Shown here one piece after another: positions 55,159 to 64,000 of a DNA stretch of 64,000 bases (position 1 is the stretch's first letter; each line of letters opens with the position of its first letter). The stretch lies in contig JAJOHG010000020.1 of the NCBI GenBank assembly GCA_021029095.1, positions 1 through 64,000 on the forward strand, written 5' to 3'. This stretch comes from Phellopilus nigrolimitatus (taxonomy: Eukaryota; Basidiomycota; Agaricomycetes; Hymenochaetales; Hymenochaetaceae). The position numbers and the translations under genes were made by a program. The notes below the pieces were generated by a model. It did no database searches. It worked only from the letters and a program-made list of their open reading frames with translations, and was not told the origin of the DNA.

Positions 55159-57216
55159 TTCGACCCCGGAGACTTTTCGAGTCGTCTCGAGGGGGAGGAA
55201 CTTGATGGTGGAGTAGAAAACGAAACGACTTCGAAAACCTCACCACCAACAGCGACACCGCCCGCCGCGAATCCGCCGACGCAGCCACCACCCGCCGAAA
55301 ATCCCCGAGGATCCGCCGATCCCGCCGAACCGGCGAGCGATCCCCCAGTGGGACAGCCACAGCCTGCCCCGGAGAGACCAGCAGCGTCTCATCTTTCGGG
55401 GCAAGCACCAGAGCCGCGCGAACGGCGAGCTCGCGCGCCATCGGCTTACATTCGCCGCCTAGAATCCGGAGAGGGAGCGCCGTCGCATTGGCGCCGCGAT
55501 GGTGCCGTTCCGCAAGGAATGCGCACCTTGCGCGAATTTGTTGACCAGGACGAGGAGGCCGCGAACCTAGTGTTGACGGAGGATGACTACAACGACGAAT
55601 ACAAGTTTTCGGCTGCGATGGAGGAGGCCGAGGGACTCGAGCCGCGTTCGCTCGCGGAAGCGAAACGCCTGCCGGAATGGTCGGAGTGGGAGCGCGCAAT
55701 CAATGAGGAATTGGAGACGCTTCGCGCGGCTGGTACGTGGGTGCTGGAGGAGCCTCCGGCGGGTGCCAACGTTGTCGGGTCCAAGTGGGTCTTCAAGATC
55801 AAAAAGGATGCGGCCGGAAACGTCGTCCGTCGCAAAGCTCGGCTCGTCGCGCAGGGATTCAGCCAGGTGCCGGGGATCGATTATTTTGACACCTTCGCGC
55901 CCGTCGCGAAGCTCGCATCCATCCGCGCGACACTTGCGATGGCCGCGCGATTGGATCTGGAGCTTGAGCAAGTCGACATCAAGGGGGCTTACCTTAACGG
56001 TGAGCTAGAGCTGGGTGAGGTCATTTATATGCGACATCCCCCCGGATATGCGCCGCGCGATGCGGGAACCAGAGTCTTGAGGTTGCGGAAGACGTTGTAC
56101 GGCTTGAAGCAGAGTGGACGGCGGTGGTACCAGAAACTGACATGGATCTTTGTCGATGAGCTTGGACTGACACGTTGTGACGTGGACCAAGCAGTCTTTT
56201 TCCGTCACGATGGGCGTGACGTGACGATCGTCGTCGTGCATGTCGACGACTGCACGATCGCAGCTACCACCAGCTCGCTCGTGTCCTCGCTCAAGTCTGG
56301 TCTGTCTCGCTACGTCGAAGTAACGGACCTTGGGCCTCTGCACTGGCTTCTGGGAATCGAGGTCCAACGAAACCGCGACGCGAAGACACTCTCGCTGTCG
56401 CAAACGGCTTACATCGACTCAATTCTCGGCCGTTTCAATTTTGAAGAACTCAAGCCGGTCTCGTCACCCATGGACCCGAACCTGCACCTCCACAGCACGC
56501 AGGGCCCGAAGACCGCGCAGGACCACGCCCTGATGCGTGGAGTACCGTACCGCGAAGCGCTCGGATCTCTGATGTATGCGGCGATGGCGACACGGCCGGA
56601 CATCGCGTTCGCCGTGACGCTGCTGTCACGTTTCTCAAACGACCCCGGACCCGCGCATTGGGAGGCCGTGAAGCGGGTCTTTCGCTACCTGAAGGGTTCG
56701 CGCAAGCTCTGGCTCACGTACGGAGGAATCGGAGACGCGGCGGATGGTGGAATGAAGGGTTACGCGGACGCGGATGGGAGCATGCAGGAGGACCGGCGCG
56801 CAATATCAGGTAATGCATTCTTGATTGACGGCGGCGCGGTTTCTTGGTACTCTAAACGACAGGAGATAGTCTCGCTCTCGACAACCGAGAGCGAATACGT
56901 CGCGGCGACGCACACCGCGAAGGAGGCGATCTGGCTTCGCCAGCTCATCATGCAAATTTTCAAGCCGATCGACGGACCGACCGTTCTCTTTTCCGACAAC
57001 CAGTCCGCCATCGCCCTAACGAAAGACCACCAGTATCACGCGCGCACAAAGCACATCGACATTCGCTACCACTTCCTGCGCTGGGTCTGCGAAAACGGTT
57101 CGATCAAGTTGATGTACTGCCCGACCGCCGACATGGTTGCCGACGCGCTCACGAAGCCGCTCCCTTCGTTCAAGGTGAAGCACTTCGCGGCCGCGCTCGG
57201 GCTCCTCTCGACTTGA
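55159..57216 (+). pseudogene. Copia reverse transcriptase-RNase H, separated by a TAG
   Basis: Open in the same frame as the gag-integrase part, from the codon after the TAG to TGA at 57214-57216. It has a proline-rich linker (to about 55430), the RT core starting near WSEWERAINEELE, AYLNGEL, the catalytic VVHVDDC (56236-56253), then SPMDPNLHL, and RNase H with YADADGS, STTESEYVA and LFSDNQSA. No ATG lies near the start, so expression needs readthrough of the TAG or the domain is lost. Confidence 0.8.
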
Positions 57217-57223
57217 GGGGGAG
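57215..57223 (+). promoter_or_regulatory. Polypurine tract
   Basis: GAGGGGGAG immediately before the 3' LTR, overlapping the terminal TGA of the polyprotein; primes plus-strand synthesis. Confidence 0.85.
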
Positions 57224-57792
57224 TGTTGGAATCCAAGTCGGCGGAGCCGCGAAGCCGAGAGCGAGTGCGCACTGGTTGCGTGCTCGATCGGCGAGATCAC
57301 GAGCGCAGCGCCTCGGCTCAGCGAGCCCGAGGCTCGCCGGACTGCGATTGGCTCGCCCGCGATCTCCGTTTACCCGCGCGCTGCCTGCGCACCACTCCCG
57401 ACTGCCGTCCGATCCCCCTCGTTTTACATTGCCCAGCGAAATAGATAGTTACTCACCATTTGTTTGTCTTTATCTTCCCTTATCGTTCCCCCCCTTTTTC
57501 CGTATCGTAAAAGCGGCTCTCCGCAGCCAGAAAACCCATTAGTATAAAGACTCTCTTTATGCTTTCGGCCACCTCAGACGTTCGCACACCGCGCAGACGA
57601 CTGAGGTGAGCTTTCGGACATTATAACATTTCTATTATACTTTTACTTATTACTACATTAAACTAGCTTACTTCGTACTAGGTTAGTTTGCAATATGAAT
57701 AGACGTTCGCACACCGCGCAGACGACTGAGCTTACTTCGTACTAGGTGTACTATTGTAAGGCCGTTGCGCGGACTTGTCTCACCAAGCTACA
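57224..57792 (+). repeat. 3' LTR
   Basis: 569 bp, matching the 5' LTR except for T-to-G at 57561 and A-to-G at 57567 by eye. Followed by AAGTA. Confidence 0.93.
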
Positions 57793-58008
57793 AAGTATGT
57801 CGGATAGAACGGTGATGTTCACGTTGGGCTTCCCATGAGGGGAGAAAACAGCGAGGTACGTATGTACCGATAGACGGAACAGTGATAAAGCAATTTTATT
57901 TGCAGTCAGAGCAGTGTACATGAAAAGATGGATGGGACAGAACGTTCCACAATACAAAAGCAAGACAGAACACACAGAGACAAAAATAGAGCAGAAAAGA
58001 AGACACGC

Positions 58009-59187
58009 TTAATGCTCGACGGTAAACACGAGCTTCATCCCCTCGCCCTCGCCCTCCGTCCTGCACTGCACGCTACGCATGTCCTCAACAATGAAATGCG
58101 CTCCGCACCCTTCTATCTTAGCGCGCTCGTGGCTCGTGCACACGGCAATGACAATCGCACCGCTCGCGACGCCCGCGCGGATCCCCGATGGCGAATCCTC
58201 AAAGACAACGCAGTCCCAAGCGTCGAAGCCCAGACACGACGCGGCGAGAAGGAACGGGTCCGGCGCGGGCTTTCCTGCCTTGAGACGCTTGTCGTCTGCG
58301 GTGATGGTCACGGGAGGCGGGGTGATGCCTACACGCGTCATCGCGCCATAAGCTGTGCGAAAGTGGGTCAGTTACGCTCTAAGAAGAAAGGGAAGAGGAG
58401 AGATGACGAACCGTAGGTCTTCGCGCCGCTAGTAGCAACAGCATATCGCCCCTCGGGAATGCACGCGATCATGTCCTTGACCCCGGGCAGGATGCGGATC
58501 GAGCGGTCGACGGCGTCCGCCTCGCACGCGGCCTCGAACGCAGCTTCGATCTGGGCCTCGACTGCCTTCATCCGCGCGTCGTTCTCAGTGTGGTCGGAGT
58601 CGGCGAACTTGTCGAATACGGGCTCGTCTGAGGCTTCTGGACGGGCGGAGACGAGCTTGTCGGAGAGGCGCGTCGCAAAGGAAGGGCGCCGTGTGCCGGT
58701 GGTGGAATCATTGGAGGAATAGGAGGGGAGAGACGGTGTGGAGAACGAGCCATTGTGCGAGGTAGATGTGTCGGATAAAGCCGGTGTCGACTCGCCCGAG
58801 TCCAAGTCGGCGCGCGCAGAGAAGCCGGCCGATGACTCTCCTGAGGTGAGGCGGCGCGCGGCGCGCTTCTGGAACGAGTCCGCAAAGTCAAGAATAGTCT
58901 GCTCAAAGGCCTCGACGGCCGCGTCCATCTCGTGCGCTTTAATCTCCGGGCGGTAGAACGCGAGGTTGTCGATAGCGCGCTTGCCGTGCGTTGCGGCGAT
59001 GACTTCTGCGGGGTCGAGCCAGAGGTCGGCGGCGACAGCTCCCCAGGCAGCTTCGACGGCAGCAATGGAGTCTGTGAGCGTGCCGTCCTGCGAGAAAGAG
59101 TCAGTATTAGTGAACGGAAGAGAAAAGAGAAGGACGACGAACCATGTCGAACAGGACGGCGTCGGCGCGGAAGGTGGTCGATGGCAT
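58009..59187 (-). CDS. c14: HAD phosphatase, long insertion
   Basis: Exons are 59187-59143, 59087-58412 and 58352-58009 (introns 55 and 59 bp), encoding 354 aa. Unique changes: the loop before motif IV reads DAWDCVVFEDS; the insertion ends QIEAAFEAACEADAVDRS where other copies have an EAAWETEAD repeat; the PESNYT-like segment is FADSDHTEND; TRRPSF and DSGESTPALS are kept. ASGATVIAV reads ASGAIVIAV. Motifs I-IV are intact. It is separated from c13 by the copia insertion. Confidence 0.87.
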
Positions 59188-59306
59188 GGTGGTAAAAGTA
59201 GATTTGGATGAGGGCAGGGAGTTGGAGGTTGGAGAAGAGGCTTAGTATTAGATGGTGTGGTTGGAGGTAGAGTAGTGATGCGTGCTTAGAGCAGCAGCAG
59301 CGCTCC

Positions 59307-59363
59307 TTTATACACTGCTCGCGGGCGTGTTTGCGTCATCGCACGCAAAGTGCCAAACAATTG
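59307..59363 (-). promoter_or_regulatory. c14 proximal promoter
   Basis: TATAAA (59312-59307), 120 bp before the ATG, and CAATTG (59358-59363). The TGACG box has decayed to GATGACGCAAAC on the coding strand. Confidence 0.65.
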
Positions 59364-59479
59364 CGATTGTTCAGGTGTTCAGCAAAGTATCTCGGAATGC
59401 GGATGCATAGTTTCTGATGACGGGAAGAGAGAGTGGAGGCTACAGAGGTCTCAGCTGCATCCGCTGTACAGCCACGTAT

Positions 59480-59820
59480 CGACACCAGCCCTGCGCTGAC
59501 TCGGAGAATTGTGGGCAAGGAGGACAAGCAGGCGTAGGTACGCAGAAAGTGGCCGTTAGAAGGTTAAGAACAGCTCTTTCCCGTAGATACGTTGGCTGAG
59601 AGTGTCGATGGGCTAGCTGCTGACCTGTACAAAGAGATGTAGCTTCCCGAGAGGCTTCGAGGCGGGTTGGTGAGACATACCGAAGAGAAACGGCCGATGC
59701 CAATCCTTTGTTCGTGCCCACCTCTACAAAGCGAAGTGAATTTTCCCGTCGTAGAGTCAATACGTCCGCATCGTCGCAACAGGCTAAAACATGCATCATC
59801 AACGCCCGCATGACCCAATG
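59480..59820 (-). pseudogene. Block B4 upstream of c14
   Basis: Decayed block B with the GTATGTCTCACC segment and the AGCCAACGTATCTACGGG stretch shared with c13. No intact frame. Confidence 0.35.
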
Positions 59821-59929
59821 GCTACAGCTCTGCTGCGGTGTGAGTCCGTGGTGGATACTGCTCTCCTACTCTTCGAGATATGAGTGAACATCCTTTTCTC
59901 ACCTGCAATTACAGTATTCGAAGTATCTC

Positions 59930-60025
59930 GAGAGGCGGATGATCCAAATGGCAAGAGGAAGTTTCAGCCTGATCCGCTGCGCAGCCACTTGTCTGCATCA
60001 GATGCACGTGACCGCGATGAAATAA
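59930..60025 (-). promoter_or_regulatory. Orphan distal promoter module near c14
   Basis: CACGTG (60005-60010), then on the minus strand the CATCCGCCTCTCGAGATACT-like segment ending near 59930. It lies about 820 bp before the c14 ATG. Confidence 0.5.
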
Positions 60026-60286
60026 TTTGAGTCACGGCGCTAGAAATCACAGCATATACCTTATTCAATTTCGTGTGGCTCTCGATGTGCATTTCCCAAA
60101 GTCTTCTGTAGATCACTTGTTTGCGACTGGCTTTTACTTTACATGTGCACACCTGTCATGAGGCAGCAAACAAAAGCTTGTACTACAAGAAGTTGTGCAA
60201 AGGGTAGCGATTAATTATTGAGAAACAGGGTCAAAAGCGAGATGAAGGAGCGAACTTGCGAAGCGCTCGGAATGTGCGTGAAGGGG

Positions 60287-61626
60287 CTACCTTCTAGAAA
60301 AATAGTCCGACAAGCGTCTTGAGCCATACTTCAACTTTGCCCCGTCCAAGGCTAGATCAGCTTCTCGGTTTTTGCAGGAGATGTCTACGCCTCGGACGTC
60401 TGCGAGACGAAGCACATACTGAAAGCGCGCATTGGATACCAGTGTTGTCCATTCCATTCCGTGCAGCTCGACCTTTCGGATCGACGGAAACATCGACTCT
60501 TCTCCTAATAAATATTTGAAATGAAGCTCGATTAGGTGATATCCGAAGATAGGGCCCATCTCCTCACTTCGGGACGCGTGCAAGCCAACAAGCCTCAAGT
60601 TGTGAAACTCGTGATCGCTTCGTCCGGGCGGTACCAAGAAACCAGGATAATGCAGCGTCTCTGCATTTGGACAGTACTTCAGCAGATGCAACAGGGTGTT
60701 TAAGCCCATGAACCGGTCCAGCCCGATCTCGAGTGCACGCACTTGCAGGCCCCACACACGCAGGCCGCAGTTGACGAGCGATGTTAGCGTCTCCCCAGAG
60801 TCGAGCACGAGGCGCCGAAGCGCGGGAAGCTCCAAGGTATAACGATGAACTCTGCCCACGTTGCCTAAAGTGCAAAGGGTGCCTACACGAAGTGTGTGCA
60901 CGCGCGGGAGCCGCACGACGGACGTGCGTTGTAGCACGTCTGGCGGCCAGAGGTAGTTCTCTTCGTTGAGCGAGAGCACCTCGAGTGTCTGTGCGAACCA
61001 TTTCATGCGTGGCCCCGCCACCGGGCTGTGCTGGTTAAGCATAAGCCCGCTGTTCCACTCGACACACCGGACTGCAGCAAGGGCGTGGCGAATGTCGCTG
61101 TCAAGCTTTTCGTTCGTACAGGGGGCACTGCTCTCTTGATCAGGTTCGAAAACTCGTCTTGGCCGCGGTGGTAGCGGGAAAGCACGAGGAGGTTCGGGCA
61201 GCATTTGATTATGCGGGGTACTTCTTTCCTAGCCCAACCGTGCACTGGACCGGACGGCCGATAACGCACGAATGGGAGTGCGATCTTACGCACGTACGTT
61301 CCGTGCCCAAGGGCAAGAGGACAGTTTTTTCTCGATTGCTCGAACAGATCCGCTAAAGTTTCAGCGCCATGCCGCAGACGCACATCCTCGTACAGAAATT
61401 CTCTTGTGTTGTCGCGCCACCACCTACAAACCAGGGCCAGGTTCAGTTTGACGCGTAAAATGTTCACATATTTCCGTTCTGCCTGATCTTGCGTGATTGA
61501 GTCAAAGACAGGAATTGACGTGAGCGTATTGAGATCTCTTGCGGGATTGAACGTGGCCCAGTAGAAAATCTGGAGCCATAATTCTGGTGGGAGAAAATAG
61601 AAATGCGTCATCAAGAGTGCTAACAT
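60287..61626 (-). pseudogene. F-box protein gene with a frameshift
   Basis: A first frame (61626-61003) starts at an ATG and carries an F-box at about residues 10-55 (LPPELWLQIFYWATFNP, later LALVCRWWRDNTREFLYEDV). Near 61120-61135 the homologous reading moves to another frame (open 61204-60287), which continues with leucine-rich stretches such as TLEVLSLNEENYLWPP and ends SDYFSRR. Joined by a one-base shift the product would be about 440 aa, the usual length for basidiomycete F-box proteins. F-box proteins recruit substrates to SCF ubiquitin ligases. The shift coincides with a run of five C/G, so either a mutation or a base-calling error is possible; no GT-AG intron that I tried restores the frame. 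Confidence 0.6.
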
Positions 61627-62203
61627 TTTCCATGATGCATGAGCTTACCTATACTGCCGCGAAAATTGCTGCAGGCTAGGAGTGTAGCAAAATTGTAGGC
61701 ACGACGACCGGACGAAGTTGCAAGGTGAAAATGCTTACCTAATAAATAGCTGCAGTGTTACATAATGCAATTAGTCACTGCCACAAACTCCAGGAGTCAA
61801 ACCCCCTTGTTCGTCTAATTTCTTCTTGTTCGATAAAGGCTCAGCAGCGTACGACTCTCATACAACATGATATTACATGCAGTTCCGATGCTAGAATATG
61901 CAATCTCCGACAGGAACCGCTGACTCAAATATATACGGTTAAGCCAGCAGCGGGGAACAACGTCATGACGGAAACACACGCATTTCGGATAGAATATCCA
62001 TGTTTAGATCAGGTTTGTTAACAAAAGGAGAAAACAACGAGACATGTATCGACACACGGGAAAGTGGTATGGTAAGTTTACTTTGCAGTCAGAACGGTCA
62101 CAGTCGAGAGCGTACATGGAGGGACAGATGGGAATCAAGCAGAACGATCGACAATGCGAAATCAAGACAGAACACAGAAAAAAACAGAGCAGAAAAGACA
62201 TGC
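61627..62203. other. Intergenic, F-box gene to c15
   Basis: The left half is the F-box upstream region; the right half (from about 62020) is c15 3' flank resembling the c10 and c14 flanks. No gene seen. Confidence 0.5.
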
Positions 62204-63383
62204 TCAATGCTCGACGGTGAACACGAGCTTCATCCCCGCGCCCTCGCCCTCCGTCGCACAGCGCACGCTGCGCATATCCTCCACGACGAAATGCGCGCCG
62301 CACCCCTCGATCTTGCTGCGTTCGTGGCTCGTGCACACAGCGATGACGGTCGCGCCGCTCGCGACGCCCGCACGGATCCCCGATGGCGAATCCTCAAAGA
62401 CGACGCAATGCTTTGCGTCGAAGCCGAGGCATGATGCAGCTAGGAGGAACGGGTCTCGCGCGGGCTTTCCCGCCTTGAGCCGCTTGTCGTCCGCGGTGAT
62501 GGTCACGGGCGGCGGAGTGATGCCAACACAAGTCATCGCGCCGTAGGCTGAGTAACGGGCGGATGAGTTACGCTTTAAGAAGATCAAAAAAGACGGAAGC
62601 GAACCGTAGGTCCTAGCACCACTGGTAGCGACGGCGTAGCGCCCGTCAGGTATGCACTCGATCATGTCTTTCACCCCGGGCAGGATGCGAATCGAGCGAT
62701 CCACGCTGTCGGTCTCCGTCTCCCACGCAGCCTCGATGCCGGCCTCGACTGGCTCCTTCTGCGCGTCGTTCCCAACGTAGTTGATATCTGGGGATTCGTC
62801 GAATACGGGCACGTCGAAGTTTTCGGGGATGGCGGAGGTGAGCAGGTCTGAGAGGCGAGTCGCGAAGGAGGGGCGTCGCAAACCAGTGGAGGGATCGGAG
62901 GAAGAAAAGGAGGAGGAGGGCGTGGATGTGGAGTGCGAGCCTCTGTGCGAGAAGGCGGATGTGTCGGATAAAGCCGGTGTCGACTCGCCCGAGTCTAAGC
63001 CAGCGCGCATAGAGAAGCCGGCCGACGACCCCCCAGAGTTGCGGCGGCGTGCTTCGCGCTTCTGGAACGAGTCGGCAAAGTCAAGGATGGACTGTTCGAA
63101 AGCCTCGACGGCGGCGTCCATCTCATGGGGATTGATTTCCGGACGGTAGAACGCGAGGTTGTCGATGGCGCGCTTGCCGTGCGTTGCGGCGATGACTTCT
63201 GCGGGGTCGAGCCCGAGGTCAACGGCGACGGCGCCCCAGGCAGCCTCGACGGCGGCGATGGAGTCTGTGAGCGTGCCGTCCTACGAGAAAGAGTCAGTGT
63301 TAGTGAATGGGAGGGGGAGAGGACGAGGGCGGACAGACCATGTCGAAGAGGACGGCGTCGGCGCGGAAGGTGGTCGATGGCAT
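62204..63383 (-). CDS. c15: HAD phosphatase with loop substitutions
   Basis: Exons are 63383-63339, 63280-62605 and 62547-62204 (introns 58 and 57 bp), encoding 354 aa. Intron 2 is in frame and stop-free. Two changes near the active site are unique: AYGAMTRVG reads AYGAMTCVG, and motif III GKPAPDPF reads GKPARDPF, next to the conserved lysine. The intron 1 acceptor is TCGTAG. The insertion has DSGESTPALS, LRRPSF and a PDINYVGNDAQKE segment. The catalytic Asp, Ser, Lys and Asp residues remain. Confidence 0.86.
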
Positions 63384-63506
63384 AGTGGTAAGAGTTTATT
63401 CGGAAAGTATAACGGGTAAAGACTTGGAGGTCGGTGAAGAGACTTGGTAGTAGATGGCAGTTGGAGGTAGAGTTGTGATGCGGACTCGAGCAGCCAGCAG
63501 CACTCC

Positions 63507-63562
63507 TTTATACCCGGCTCGAGGGCGTCTTTCGTCATCGCACGAAAAGGATCAAACAATTG
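63507..63562 (-). promoter_or_regulatory. c15 proximal promoter
   Basis: TATAAA (63512-63507), 124 bp before the ATG, the GATGACGAAAG element and CAATTG (63557-63562), nearly identical to c11 and c12. Confidence 0.65.
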
Positions 63563-63689
63563 CAATTGTTTGGGCGAGTATCTCGGAAGGTGGATGCATG
63601 GTTTCAAATTACGAGAAGTGGGGGCGGAGGCTACAGAGGTCTCAGCCGCATCCGCTGTACAGCCACATATCGACACCGCCCAGTAGCAA

Positions 63690-64000
63690 CTAGGAGCGTC
63701 AAGTGCACTGTGCGCTAGGAGATGTAGAAATCGCATTGATTCAAAGCGACGAGGTTGACAGCAGCTCTTTCTATAATGTCGTCGCCAACCAAGCAAGTCG
63801 ATGAGGTAGCCTGCAGAAAGAGATGCAGCATTCCGAGAACGTCGAAGACGGGTGAGTGAGACATACCGAAACGAGACTGCCCAATGACACCCGCAACCTT
63901 TGCACCCGCGGGCCCGCCTTCCAGAAGCCTCCACGGTCCACACGAAGTGCGTTCCTGTCCTAAGCCGGTATTGTTTCGTTGACGCGATAGGCTGTAGTAG
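63690..64000 (-). pseudogene. Block B5, cut by the window edge
   Basis: Minus-strand sequence with the GTATGTCTCACTCACCCG stretch and the GAGGCTTCTGGAAGG segment of block B1. The displaced CACGTG module would lie beyond the edge. Confidence 0.4.

Larger units (their letters stand above)
52045..57792 (+). mobile_element. Ty1/copia LTR retrotransposon, 5748 bp
   Basis: Complete element: two 569-bp LTRs, a primer-binding site, gag-protease-integrase-RT-RNase H in copia order, a polypurine tract and a 5-bp target duplication. The LTRs differ at two positions that I could find by eye (52382/57561 and 52388/57567), so insertion is recent. It sits between c13 and c14 and so postdates the array. One in-frame TAG between integrase and reverse transcriptase may have inactivated it. 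Confidence 0.93.

Noticed and set aside
55340..55350. A separate start codon for the reverse transcriptase part of the copia element
   Set aside because: The candidate start is GTG with no sign of independent initiation; the frame is continuous with gag-integrase apart from the TAG.

Overview
The window is nuclear DNA of a filamentous basidiomycete, most likely an Agaricomycete. The evidence is short 53-62 bp introns with CTAAC-like branch sites, GC-rich coding DNA, a basidiomycete-style F-box protein and a Ty1/copia LTR retrotransposon. No bacterial operon structure, rRNA, tRNA or CRISPR was seen.

The main content is a locally amplified family of 15 full-length haloacid dehalogenase (HAD) phosphatase genes, here called c1-c15. 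They resemble the fungal glycerol-1-phosphatase (GPP) / 2-deoxyglucose-6-phosphatase (DOG) group. All 15 keep an open spliced frame of 333-354 aa, the same C-terminal exon of 344 nt and the same HAD motifs. Each has a serine/proline-rich insertion of about 100-110 residues in the cap domain; nearly all length variation lies there. Thirteen copies have two introns. The inverted pair c2/c3 has precisely lost intron 1. c1-c2 lie on the minus strand, c3-c12 on plus, c13-c15 on minus.

Layout: 1-3590 has no confident gene. 3600-4200 is an orphan upstream block of a lost array copy. 4440-14420 is a large inverted repeat (c2-c1 against c3-c4) around a spacer of about 1.2 kb. 14.7-30 kb is a tandem array of c5, c6 and c7, each followed by about 2.2 kb of 'X' sequence that carries relics of an unidentified promoter-bearing gene and a conserved hairpin. 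30-42.3 kb carries c8-c11 plus a decayed Nudix (ADP-ribose pyrophosphatase-like) pseudogene. 44-51.9 kb has c12 and c13 converging on a DsbA/FrnE-like oxidoreductase gene. 52045-57792 is a young copia element with near-identical LTRs, a 5-bp target-site duplication and one in-frame TAG. 58-64 kb holds c14, an F-box gene split by a frameshift, and c15 at the right edge, where the array probably continues.

Most copies share a promoter: a CACGTG box about 270-290 bp before the ATG, a CAATTGTTTGG box, a TGACG box and a TATA box about 110 bp before the ATG. The c11-c15 subgroup has an extra gene fragment ('block B') upstream of the proximal promoter. The distal CACGTG module is displaced to roughly 800-1000 bp in c11, c13 and c14. 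Together this looks like dosage amplification of a sugar- or polyol-phosphate phosphatase whose copies diversify in a phospho-regulatory loop. The biological role is inference; the copy structure is read directly from sequence.
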